This document shows, piece after piece, positions 53,447-63,535 of a stretch of DNA of 64,000 nucleotides. The DNA comes from Nocardioides sp. T2.26MG-1 (GTDB taxonomy: Bacteria; Actinomycetota; Actinomycetes; Propionibacteriales; Nocardioidaceae): positions 503,382-567,381 of the forward strand of contig NZ_CATNLZ010000001.1 of assembly GCF_950101795.1 (NCBI RefSeq). Direction: 5' to 3'. Every line of letters begins with the position of its first letter. Within the stretch, counting starts at the first letter, position 1. The translations under genes were made by a program, and so were the position numbers. Under the pieces are notes generated by a model that made no database searches, had not been told where the DNA came from, and saw nothing but the letters and a program-made list of their open reading frames with translations.

Positions 53447-54463
53447 ATGGTCTCGTCGAAGGACGCCCCGGACTGGTCCCGTGTGCGCCTGCACGTCGTG
53501 ACCGGCAAGGGCGGCACGGGCAAGTCCACGGTCGCGGCGGCCCTCGCGCTCGGGCTGGCCTCCCAGGGGCGGCAGGTGCTGCTCTGCGAGGTCGAGGGAC
53601 GCCAGGGCATCGCCCGGATGTTCGACGTCGACCCACTGCCCTACGAGGAGCGCCGGATCGCCACCGGCCTCCACCACGACGGCCGGGCGCCGGGGGTGGT
53701 GCATGCGCTGCACATCGACCCCGAGTCGGCGCTGCTGGAGTACCTCGCCATGTACTACAAGCTCGGCCGCGCCGGCCGGGCGCTGGACCGCTTCGGGGTG
53801 ATCGAGTTCGCCACCACGATCGCGCCCGGCGTCCGTGACGTGCTGCTCACCGGCAAGGTCTTCGAGGCGGTCCAGCGCAACAGCCGCAACCGCCACGCGG
53901 TCCGGTACGACGCGGTCGTGCTCGACGCTCCCCCGACCGGCCGGATCACCCAGTTCCTCAACGTCAACGAGGAGCTCGCCGGCCTGGCGAAGGTCGGGCC
54001 GATCAAGGGCCAGGCCGACACCGTCATGACGCTGTTCCGGTCGCCGCGCACGCTGGTCCACCTGGTCACCGTGCTCGAGGAGATGCCCGTGCAGGAGACG
54101 GCCGACGGGATCGCGGAGCTGCGGGCGGCCCGGCTGCCGGTCGGCGCGGTGATCGTCAACCAGGTGCGGCCCCGCGACCTCGGGCGCGAGGACCTCGACG
54201 CGGCGCTCGCCGGCCGCCTGGACACGGACCGGATCGCGGCCGACCTCGAGGCCGCCGGCGTCGGCGGCGGCCGGGCGCTCGCGACCGGGCTGGCCGCCGA
54301 GGCGCGCGACCACGCGGAGCGACGAGCCCTGGAGGACGCCCAGCGGGAGGTGGTCGACGAGCTCGCGCTGCCGACCGTCGAGCTCCCCCGGCTCGCGAGC
54401 GGCGTCGACCTGGGCGGGCTCTACGAGCTGGCCGCCGACCTCAAGGCGCAGGGGATGGCATGA
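53447..54463 (+). CDS. ArsA/GET3-like ATPase, first of pair (Rv3679-like)
   Basis: A 338-residue ATPase of the anion-transporting ATPase family. Walker A TGKGGTGKST near the N-terminus (after HVV), switch II DAPPTGRITQFL. It is predicted to pair with the next gene; the M. tuberculosis pair Rv3679-Rv3680 forms a complex tied to virulence and envelope glycerol metabolism. No arsenite pump is nearby, so arsenic export is unlikely. ATG at 53447 lies 6 nt after TACGCT (53435-53440), suggesting a leaderless mRNA. The stop lies inside a palindromic repeat (copy B2). Confidence 0.9.
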   Translation: MVSSKDAPDWSRVRLHVVTGKGGTGKSTVAAALALGLASQGRQVLLCEVEGRQGIARMFDVDPLPYEERRIATGLHHDGRAPGVVHALHIDPESALLEYLAMYYKLGRAGRALDRFGVIEFATTIAPGVRDVLLTGKVFEAVQRNSRNRHAVRYDAVVLDAPPTGRITQFLNVNEELAGLAKVGPIKGQADTVMTLFRSPRTLVHLVTVLEEMPVQETADGIAELRAARLPVGAVIVNQVRPRDLGREDLDAALAGRLDTDRIAADLEAAGVGGGRALATGLAAEARDHAERRALEDAQREVVDELALPTVELPRLASGVDLGGLYELAADLKAQGMA

Positions 54464-54491
54464 GCACCCCACGCAACTGCGGGGGCCCCGC
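54464..54491 (+). repeat. Intergenic palindromic element, family B copy 2 (short)
   Basis: CCCCACGCA (54467-54475) and TGCGGGGG (54478-54485) form a compact palindrome between the two ArsA-like genes. It shares GCATGA-R-CACCCCACGCAA, including the upstream stop codon, with copy 1 at 12913-12928. Confidence 0.75.
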
Positions 54492-55697
54492 ATGACCAAG
54501 GCACGCACCCGCACCCGTGTCGGTCCGCTCGCGACCAACCCGGAGCCGGCCCCTCCGCTGGACGTCGACGCACTGCTCGACGACCGGTCCACCGGCATCA
54601 TCGTGTGCTGCGGCTCGGGCGGCGTCGGCAAGACCACGGCGTCGGCGGCGCTGGCGCTCCGGGCCGCCGAGCGCGGCCGCCGCGTCGTCGTCCTCACCAT
54701 CGACCCGGCCCGCCGGCTGGCCCAGTCGATGGGCATCGAGGCGCTTGACAACACCCCGCGCCCGGTCAAGGGCCTCAAGCTCCCCGGGGGCAACGGGAGG
54801 TCGAAGGGAGCGCCCCTGCTGGACGCGATGATGCTCGACATGAAGCGCACCTTCGACGAGGTGGTCGAGAGCCAGGCCAACGCCGAGAAGGCGCGCCAGA
54901 TCCTGGAGAACCCCTTCTACATCGCGCTCTCGAGCTCGTTCGCCGGCACCCAGGAGTACATGGCGATGGAGAAGCTCGGGCAGATCCACGCGGACGCCAA
55001 GCGCGACGGCACCTACGACCTGATCGTCGTCGACACCCCGCCGTCCCGCTCGGCGCTGGACTTCCTCGACGCCCCCGAGCGGCTCTCGAGCTTCCTCGAC
55101 GGCCGGTTCATCCGGCTCCTGCTCACCCCCGCCCGCGGTCCGGCTCGGATGATGACCGCCGGGCTCGGGCTGATCACCAGCGCGCTGAACCGGATCCTGG
55201 GCACGCAGGTGCTGCGGGACATGCAGACCTTCGTCGCGGCGTTCGACACGCTCTTCGGCGGCTTCCGCGCGCGCGCTCAGAAGACGTTCCAGCTGCTCCA
55301 GGCGGACGGTACGGCGTTCCTCGTCGTGGCGGCCCCGGAGCCGGACGCGCTGCGCGAGGCGGCGTACTTCGTCGAGCGGCTGGAGGAGGACGACATGCCG
55401 CTGGCCGGCCTGATCGTCAACCGGGCCAGCCCCGCACCCGTCGGCACCGTGTCGGCGGACGAGGCGATGGCGGCGTCCGAGCGGTTGCGCAAGGAGGACC
55501 CGTCGTCGCTGACCGCGGGCCTGCTGCGACTGCACGCCGACCAGACCCGCATCGTCGAGCGCGAGGCGCTGCTGCGCGACCGGTTCGCGGCCGCGCACCC
55601 GCAGGTGCCGACCGTGGTCGTCCCGGCGCTCGCGGGCGACGTCCACGACCTCGACGGACTGCGTCGGGTCGGAGAGCTGATGGCGGGGACGGACTAG
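54492..55697 (+). CDS. ArsA/GET3-like ATPase, second of pair (Rv3680-like)
   Basis: A 401-residue ATPase. Walker A CGSGGVGKTT, the segment LTIDPARRLAQSMG and switch II VVDTPPSRSALDFL are canonical for ArsA. GTQEYMAMEKL is a family mark of the Rv3680 branch. It is probably the partner subunit of the preceding ATPase, whose stop is 28 nt upstream. The neighbouring whiB4 and ponA suggest a role in envelope homeostasis (context inference). Confidence 0.92.
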   Translation: MTKARTRTRVGPLATNPEPAPPLDVDALLDDRSTGIIVCCGSGGVGKTTASAALALRAAERGRRVVVLTIDPARRLAQSMGIEALDNTPRPVKGLKLPGGNGRSKGAPLLDAMMLDMKRTFDEVVESQANAEKARQILENPFYIALSSSFAGTQEYMAMEKLGQIHADAKRDGTYDLIVVDTPPSRSALDFLDAPERLSSFLDGRFIRLLLTPARGPARMMTAGLGLITSALNRILGTQVLRDMQTFVAAFDTLFGGFRARAQKTFQLLQADGTAFLVVAAPEPDALREAAYFVERLEEDDMPLAGLIVNRASPAPVGTVSADEAMAASERLRKEDPSSLTAGLLRLHADQTRIVEREALLRDRFAAAHPQVPTVVVPALAGDVHDLDGLRRVGELMAGTD

Positions 55698-55730
55698 CGT
55701 CCCCGGTCAGGGCAGGCCGGTCAGGTCAGG

Positions 55731-56030
55731 TCAGACGGCGACCGGCTTGGCGACCGGCGACGGAGCACCCTGCTCGCGGGCGGTCTCGAGCACCGTCCGC
55801 CACGAGGCGTTCGGGCGACGGCGCAGCAACGCACGGCGCTCGCGCTCGGTCATCCCGCCCCAGACCCCCCACTCGATCTGGTTGTCGAGCGCCTCAGCAA
55901 GGCACTCGGTGCGCACGGGGCAACCCGCGCACAGCTGCTTGGCCTTGTTCTGCTCCGCGCCTCGCACGAACAGCTGGTCCGGTTGCGCTTCGCGACACGC
56001 AGCCGCCGGCGCCCAATCCTCAACCCACAT
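55731..56030 (-). CDS. whiB4: WhiB-family iron-sulfur regulator, WhiB4-like
   Basis: A 99-residue protein. The four [4Fe-4S] ligands are C12, C34, C37 and C43 (C-x21-C-x2-C-x5-C), followed by EWGVWGGMTERERR and a basic C-terminus (RRALLRRR). The position between the ArsA-like pair and ponA is that of Rv3681c (WhiB4), an oxygen/NO-responsive redox regulator in mycobacteria. A reasonable promoter on the minus strand is TTGGGT-16-TTATCT around 56122-56149, giving a long leader. Confidence 0.92.
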   Translation of the reverse strand: MWVEDWAPAAACREAQPDQLFVRGAEQNKAKQLCAGCPVRTECLAEALDNQIEWGVWGGMTERERRALLRRRPNASWRTVLETAREQGAPSPVAKPVAV

Positions 56031-56227
56031 GATGATGTCCCCACATCAGTCCGAGATAGGCGGCGTCCCCATGACGTCTACCCGGGATGTTCTCCCCTCG
56101 GTAAAGAAGTTAAGGAAGAAATCAGATAAGGGGCAGACACATCCGACCCAATCCGCGTAGTCCAAACTAACTAGTCATATCGGACTACGACTGGGTTCGG
56201 GTTCAGCGACTCACGTACCCTGGGCCC
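56031..56227. promoter_or_regulatory. whiB4-ponA divergent regulatory region with inverted repeat
   Basis: An AT-rich 197-bp gap. Inverted repeat CGTAGTCC (56156-56163) / GGACTACG (56182-56189) is separated by 18 nt that include AACTAACTAGTC. TACCCT (56216-56221) ends 6 nt before the ponA ATG, predicting a leaderless ponA transcript, with the inverted repeat lying upstream of its -35 region. Confidence 0.55.
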
Positions 56228-58606
56228 ATGTCCGTGCCGCGCGACGAACGCCTGCCTGCCTCCCGCGTCGCCTCCCACCTGGCCGTGATGCTCGCCGTCG
56301 CCGCCGTGATGGGGGTCGTCGTCGCCGGGCTCGCCATCCCGTTCGCGGGCGTCCTCGGCATCGGTGCGCGCAACATGTCCCAGGCGATGGACAACCTGCC
56401 CGCGGAGCTGCAGACCGACCCGCTGCCGCAGAAGACCAAGCTGGTCGACTCCAAGGGCAACGTGATCGCGACCCTGTACGACGAGAACCGCGTCAACGTC
56501 TCGCTCGACCAGATCTCCCGCACGATGGTCAAGGCGATCGTCGCGATCGAGGACTACCGGTTCTACGAGCACGGCGCGCTCGACCTCAAGGGCACGCTGC
56601 GGGCGCTGATCACCAACCAGGCCAGCAACGGCGTGGTGCAGGGCGGGTCCTCGATCACCCAGCAGATGGTCAAGATGACCCTGCTCACCCAGGCCAAGAC
56701 CAAGGAGGAGCGGCGCGAGGCCACCGACGACACCTACGCCCGCAAGCTGCGCGAGCTGCGCTACGCGATCGCGTTCGAGCAGAAGTACTCCAAGGACTGG
56801 ATCCTCGAGCGCTACCTGAACATCGCGTACTTCGGTGACGGCACCTACGGCATCCAGTCCGCGGCCCGGCACTACTTCAACGTCAACGCCAAGAACCTCG
56901 ACCTGCGCCAGTCCGCGATGCTCGCCGGCCTGGTGAAGAACCCCACCGGCTACGACCCCACGAACTCCCCCGACCGCGCTCTCGAGCGCCGCAACGTGGT
57001 CCTCGACCGGATGGCCGAGCTCAACGTGATCAGCCGCGAGAAGGCCGCGAAGACCAAGGAGCAGAAGCTGGGCCTCCGGGTGGTCCCGGCCAAGAACGGC
57101 TGCCTGTACTCACGGGCGCCGTTCTTCTGCGACTACGCGATCAACTGGCTGCTCCAGGACCCCCAGCTCGGTGAGACCGTCGCCGAGCGCAAGGATCTGC
57201 TGAAGACGGGCGGTTTGACCGTCCACACGACGATCGACCTGCGCTACCAGCAGGCGGCCGACGCCTCCGTCGCGAGCCACGTCCACCCCACGGACCAGGC
57301 CATCGGTGCGCTCGCGATGGTCGAACCGGGCACGGGCGCGGTGAAGGCGCTCTCCCAGTCGCGACCGATGGGCCGCAAGGAGAAGAAGGGCGAGACCTTC
57401 CTGAACTACGTCGTACCCCAGAAGTACGGCGACTCCAACGGCTTCCAGGCCGGCTCGACGTTCAAGCTGTTCGTGCTGGCCTCGGCCATCAACGACGGCA
57501 CGTCGCTCAACACGACCATCAACTCGCCCAACGAGCTACAGATCCCGATGAACAGCTACCAGGACTGCGGCGACCAGCCCTACGCGAGCAGCGAGACCTG
57601 GCCGGTGCACAACTCGACCGGGTTCGGCACCTTCAACCTCTACACTGGCACTCAGCTGTCGGTGAACACGTTCTTCGCCCAGCTCGAGCAGCGCACCGGG
57701 TTGTGCCAGCCCTACAAGCTCGCCAAGAGCATGGGCATCGAGCTGACCGACCCCGTCGACGAGCGGGTGCCGTCGTTCACCCTCGGTGTGCCGAGCGTGA
57801 GCCCGCTCGAGATGGCCGAGGCGTACGCGACGGTGGCGGCGCGTGGGCTGCACTGCGACTCGCGGCCGGTGACCGCCATCGACGACGCCACCGGAGCGCA
57901 GATCCGTGACTACTCCTCGACCTGCGAGCAGGTCATGCCGCAGACGACGGCCGACGCCGTCAACGACATCCTTCGCGGCGTTCAGGAGACCGGCTTCGGC
58001 GCTCAAGCGGGCATCGGACTCCCTCAGCCGTCGGCAGGCAAGACCGGCACCATCAACGAGAACATGGCGGTGTGGTTCTGCGGCTACACCCCCAACCTCG
58101 CCACCGCATCGATGATCGCCGGCGCGAACCGCAAGGGTCACTGGATCACCTTGAACGGCCAGATGCTGGCCAACCGGTACGTCCCGAGTGCGCACGGCTC
58201 GACCACCGCGGGCCCGATGTGGGGCGACGCCATGAAGCCGATCGCGGCCTGGCTGCCCGACGAGGACTTCGTCGCCCCGGACTCCGAGATCGTCAACGGC
58301 GTGATGGTGTCGGTGCCGGACACGGCCGGCATGTCTCCCGACCAGGCACGCAGCATTCTCGAGGACGCCGGGTTCTTCCCGGCCGACGGCGGCCAGGTGA
58401 ACTCCAACGCACCCGCCGGCACGGTCGCCTACACCAGCCCCGCCGGAGGCTCGACGACGACCAGCGGGTCCTCGATCACGATCTACGTCTCGAACGGCGT
58501 CCCCCCCGCACCGCCACCGCGCCACGGCGGCGGCGGTGGCGGCGGTGGCGGTAACGGCCACGGCCACGGCAACGGCAACGGGCACGGCGGCGGCCGCGGT
58601 CGCTGA
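56228..58606 (+). CDS. Bifunctional class A penicillin-binding protein with PASTA domain (PonA2-like)
   Basis: A 792-residue wall synthase. One N-terminal membrane helix (~20-45). The GT51 glycosyltransferase follows (EDYRFYEHGALDLKGTLRAL, QGGSSITQQMVKM). The transpeptidase has SxxK in AGSTFKLF, SxN in SVNTFF and KTG in AGKTGT. A PASTA domain lies at ~695-750 (MVSVPDTAGMSPDQARSILEDAGF). The C-terminus ends in a Gly/His/Asn-rich tail (~770-792). Orthologue of Rv3682 (PonA2), needed in stress and dormancy. Acts outside the membrane on peptidoglycan. Confidence 0.95.
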   Translation: MSVPRDERLPASRVASHLAVMLAVAAVMGVVVAGLAIPFAGVLGIGARNMSQAMDNLPAELQTDPLPQKTKLVDSKGNVIATLYDENRVNVSLDQISRTMVKAIVAIEDYRFYEHGALDLKGTLRALITNQASNGVVQGGSSITQQMVKMTLLTQAKTKEERREATDDTYARKLRELRYAIAFEQKYSKDWILERYLNIAYFGDGTYGIQSAARHYFNVNAKNLDLRQSAMLAGLVKNPTGYDPTNSPDRALERRNVVLDRMAELNVISREKAAKTKEQKLGLRVVPAKNGCLYSRAPFFCDYAINWLLQDPQLGETVAERKDLLKTGGLTVHTTIDLRYQQAADASVASHVHPTDQAIGALAMVEPGTGAVKALSQSRPMGRKEKKGETFLNYVVPQKYGDSNGFQAGSTFKLFVLASAINDGTSLNTTINSPNELQIPMNSYQDCGDQPYASSETWPVHNSTGFGTFNLYTGTQLSVNTFFAQLEQRTGLCQPYKLAKSMGIELTDPVDERVPSFTLGVPSVSPLEMAEAYATVAARGLHCDSRPVTAIDDATGAQIRDYSSTCEQVMPQTTADAVNDILRGVQETGFGAQAGIGLPQPSAGKTGTINENMAVWFCGYTPNLATASMIAGANRKGHWITLNGQMLANRYVPSAHGSTTAGPMWGDAMKPIAAWLPDEDFVAPDSEIVNGVMVSVPDTAGMSPDQARSILEDAGFFPADGGQVNSNAPAGTVAYTSPAGGSTTTSGSSITIYVSNGVPPAPPPRHGGGGGGGGGNGHGHGNGNGHGGGRGR

Positions 58607-58618
58607 CCCCGCCCGGGC

Positions 58619-59077
58619 TCAGCCGAGCTGCCGGCGTACCTCCGCGGCGACGGCGCCGCCGTCGGCACGACCCTTCACCTGGGGCTGGATCATGCCCATG
58701 ACCTTGCCCATCGCCTTCATGCCCTCGCCGGCGACGCCGGCCTGGGCGATGGCCGAGGTCACCAGGTCGGCGATCTCCTGCTCGGTCAGCTGGGCGGGCA
58801 GGTAGTCGGCGATCACCGCGGCCTCCGCGGTCTCCTTGGCCGCCATCTCCGCGCGGCCGCCGTCACCGAAGGCGGCCGCGGCCTCGCGCCGCTTCTTCGC
58901 CTCGGTGGAGAGCACCCCGATGATGTCGTCGTCGGTGAGCTCGCGGTGCTCCTTGCCGGCCACCTCCGCGTTGGTGATCGCGGTGAGCACCATCCGGAGC
59001 GTGGAGGACCGGACCTCGTCACGGGCCTTCATCGATGCGGTGAGGTCGGCACGGAGACGGTCCTTGAGCGCACTCAT
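58619..59077 (-). CDS. GatB/YqeY domain protein
   Basis: A 152-residue helical protein of the YqeY family (LKDRLRADLTASMKARDEVRSSTLRMVLTAI; YLPAQLTEQEIADLV; MGKVMGMIQPQVKGRADGG). It resembles the tail domain of GatB, which contacts tRNA during amidation; the free-standing form has no settled function. Start: the ATG at 59077 (MSALKDR) lies 7 nt after CACAAT on the minus strand; an in-frame ATG at 59086 is possible. Confidence 0.9.
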   Translation of the reverse strand: MSALKDRLRADLTASMKARDEVRSSTLRMVLTAITNAEVAGKEHRELTDDDIIGVLSTEAKKRREAAAAFGDGGRAEMAAKETAEAAVIADYLPAQLTEQEIADLVTSAIAQAGVAGEGMKAMGKVMGMIQPQVKGRADGGAVAAEVRRQLG

Positions 59078-59103
59078 GTTCGCCATTGTGGCAGCCTTGC
59101 GCC

Positions 59104-60039
59104 GTGACCTCCCTGTCCCCCGCCCGCCGCCTGGCCCTGCGAGCGGTCGCCACCGGGGCCGTCGGAGGCGCCGCGCTCACGGCGTACGCCCTGGCCGAGG
59201 CGCGGGCCTACACGCTGCGGCGGGTCACCGTGCCGGTGCTGCCACCTGGCAGCCCGGACCTGCGGGTGCTGCACCTCAGTGACATCCACCTGACCCCGGG
59301 GCAGACCCGCAAGCAGGAGTGGCTGCGCCGCCTCGCGGGGCTCGCTCCCGACCTCGTCGTCGACACCGGCGACAACATCGCCCACCACGCGGCGGTCCCC
59401 GTCGTGCTCGACGCCCTCGGGCCGTTGCTGGACGCGCCGGGCGTGTTCGTGTTCGGCTCCAACGACTACTTCTCGCCGACGCTGCGCAACCCGATGCGCT
59501 ACCTGCTGCCCGACGACGGCACCCGCCACACCGACAGCGCCCAGCTGCCGTGGCGCGACCTCCAGCGGGAGCTCACCTCCCGCGGGTGGGTCGACCTGAC
59601 CAACAGCCGTGCGACGCTCGAGGTGCGCGGGCTGCGGATCGCGTTCGCGGGGGTCGACGACCCGCACCTGGGCTACGACCGCCTTCAGGACGTCGCCGGG
59701 CCCGCGGACCAGGACGCCGACCTGCGCCTGGGCGTCGCGCACGCGCCGTACCTGCGGGTGCTGGACCGCTTCACCGCCGACGGGTACGACGCGATCCTCG
59801 CCGGGCACACCCACGGGGGGCAGGTCTGCCTCCCGGGGGTGGGCGCGCTGACCACCAACTGCGACCTGGAGCCCGACCGGGCGCGCGGCCTGCACCGTCA
59901 CCCGGCCGCGTCGGCACCGGGCGACCCGGGGTCCGCGTGGCTGCACGTCTCGGCCGGGCTGGGCACCAGCCCGTACGCCAGGATCCGGGTCGCCTGCCGC
60001 CCCGAGGCGACGCTGCTCACGCTCGTCGCCCGCTCCTGA
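59104..60039 (+). CDS. Metallophosphoesterase, membrane-anchored
   Basis: A 311-residue calcineurin-like phosphoesterase. An N-terminal signal/anchor helix (residues ~10-32) is followed by metal motifs LHLSDIHL, DTGDNI, FGSNDY and LAGHTHGGQ. The order D-x-H, G-D-x2, G-N/S-[HD], H, GHTHGG matches the YkuE group; the usual GNH is GSND here. Probably acts outside the membrane on phospholipids or nucleotides. GTG at 59104 is preferred over upstream TTG. Orthologue position: Rv3683. Confidence 0.9.
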   Translation: MTSLSPARRLALRAVATGAVGGAALTAYALAEARAYTLRRVTVPVLPPGSPDLRVLHLSDIHLTPGQTRKQEWLRRLAGLAPDLVVDTGDNIAHHAAVPVVLDALGPLLDAPGVFVFGSNDYFSPTLRNPMRYLLPDDGTRHTDSAQLPWRDLQRELTSRGWVDLTNSRATLEVRGLRIAFAGVDDPHLGYDRLQDVAGPADQDADLRLGVAHAPYLRVLDRFTADGYDAILAGHTHGGQVCLPGVGALTTNCDLEPDRARGLHRHPAASAPGDPGSAWLHVSAGLGTSPYARIRVACRPEATLLTLVARS

Positions 60040-60142
60040 GCGAGAGCTCTGGTCCACGGGGCGAGGCCGATTTCGAGCGCCCCGCGCGGCTCGGGTATGG
60101 TTGCCCCTGCTTGGGGGCCGGACGGTGTCCGGATCCAGCGAT

Positions 60143-60219
60143 CGGGCTGTGGCGCAGCTTGGTAGCGCGCCTCGTTCGGGACGAGGAGGCCGCAGGTTCA
60201 AATCCTGTCAGCCCGACCA
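60143..60219 (+). tRNA. tRNA-Pro (anticodon CGG)
   Basis: Complete cloverleaf: 7-bp acceptor stem CGGGCTG/CAGCCCG, D arm GCGC/GCGC with AGCTTGGTA loop, anticodon stem CCTCG/CGAGG with loop TTCGGGA (anticodon CGG), T arm GCAGG/CCTGT with loop TTCAAAT (its last pair G·T), discriminator A and encoded CCA. Reads CCG codons, frequent in this high-GC genome. Corresponds to proY next to Rv3683 in M. tuberculosis. Confidence 0.97.
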
Positions 60220-60222
60220 TGT

Positions 60223-60257
60223 GCAGGCCCGGATCCGCAGTGCGGATCCGGGCCTGC
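60223..60257 (+). terminator. tRNA-Pro terminator
   Basis: GCAGGCCCGGATCCGCA (60223-60239) and its exact reverse complement (60241-60257) flank one base, so the RNA can form a stem of about 15 bp with a short loop, 3 nt after the tRNA CCA. Confidence 0.9.
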
Positions 60258-60297
60258 TGCATCATCCGGACGGGCTCGCCGTGGCACACTGCCGGTC

Positions 60298-60981
60298 ATG
60301 CCGGAGAAGACCGACGGGGAGCCCGGGAAGGACGCCGGCAGGGACGAGCCCTCGCTGGAGCTGCCCTCCCTGGGGTGGCGCCGCAAGCGGCGGCGTACCC
60401 CTGCCGACCCGGTCGCCCCTGAGCCGATCGAGGTGGCCGAGCCGGCCGAGGCGCCGACCGCGCCGCTCCCCGCGCAGCCCGAGCCCGTCGCGTCGCCCGA
60501 GCCCGTCGCGTCGCCCGAGCCCGTCGCGTCGCCCGAGCCGGTCGCGGAGGCCGAGCCCGTCGTCGAGGCCGAGCCGGGGCCGCGGGTGCGCCCGGTGCGC
60601 GGGCCCGGCGGGATGGCGGTGGTCGTGCTGACCGGCCTGGTGGTCGGGCTCGGTATCGTCGGGCTCACCTGGGCGTCGCTGCGCCTGTGCGAGACCGTCC
60701 AGGGCACGTCGTCGTGCGGCGACACCGGCTACGTCCTGCTGATCGGGATCCTCGCGGTGATGATCATCGTCGGCTCGCTGCTGCTGCGGCTGACCCGGGT
60801 GCCCGAGCCGGGGAGCACGAGCTTCCTCGCCGTCGGGCTGACCGCGGTGCTCGCCCTGGTGTTCCTCGTGGACTCACTCATGGACCGGCCCATGGTGGTG
60901 GTCATCCCGCTGATCTCGGCGGGCACCTTCGCCCTCGCCCACTGGGTCACCCGCACCTTCGCGAGCCCCGACCAACGTTGA
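60298..60981 (+). CDS. Four-helix membrane protein with EPVASP repeats, function unknown
   Basis: A 227-residue protein not recognised. A basic N-terminal section (GWRRKRRRT) leads to a Pro/Ala/Glu-rich linker with three perfect EPVASP repeats followed by EPVAEAEPVVEAEP. The C-terminal half has about four helices (~105-127, ~146-163, ~174-190, ~198-216). A Cys pair (LRLCETVQGTSSCGD) lies in the first extracellular loop and may form a disulfide. The stop codon is inside a 37-bp palindrome. Converges with asd. Confidence 0.7.
   Translation: MPEKTDGEPGKDAGRDEPSLELPSLGWRRKRRRTPADPVAPEPIEVAEPAEAPTAPLPAQPEPVASPEPVASPEPVASPEPVAEAEPVVEAEPGPRVRPVRGPGGMAVVVLTGLVVGLGIVGLTWASLRLCETVQGTSSCGDTGYVLLIGILAVMIIVGSLLLRLTRVPEPGSTSFLAVGLTAVLALVFLVDSLMDRPMVVVIPLISAGTFALAHWVTRTFASPDQR
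60481..60534 (+). repeat. 18-bp in-frame tandem repeat (three units)
   Basis: GAGCCCGTCGCGTCGCCC is repeated three times without a mismatch, coding EPVASP three times. A partial fourth copy follows. The perfect identity suggests recent expansion; 18-bp units do not change the reading frame. Confidence 0.9.
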
Positions 60982-61063
60982 CCCGCCCGAAACTTTCGGG
61001 CGGGTCAACGTGGTTTGTCGACATTCGACGTTGACCCGTCGTGAAGTTTCGGGCGGGTCAACC
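60975..61063. terminator. Twin palindromes between convergent genes
   Basis: First: a perfect palindrome of 18-bp arms around one base (60975-61011; arm starts ACGTTGACCCGCCCGAAA). Second: an imperfect relative in the same frame (61028-61063; ACGTTGACCCG ... CGGGTCAACCT), 16 bp later. They lie between the membrane protein stop, which the first includes, and the asd stop (61069). They probably serve as a bidirectional terminator; they may also be a mobile REP-like pair. Confidence 0.75.
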
Positions 61064-61068
61064 TCGAC

Positions 61069-63496
<2,428 letters not shown>

Positions 63497-63535
63497 GGTT
63501 GTCCCTCTGCTCGACTGTGCTGCCAGCCGTCGAGT

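Noticed and set aside
52589..54880. An apparent 763-residue extension of the CoA-transferase A subunit
   Set aside because: The extension is antisense to the ArsA-like gene. A GTG at 53362 with a strong GGAGGAGA site gives the proper start.
53447..55697. Arsenic-resistance operon
   Set aside because: The ArsA-like pair lacks arsB, arsC and arsR neighbours and keeps the position of Rv3679-Rv3680. The ArsB-like gene at 32553 is far away and has its own antiporter-type context.
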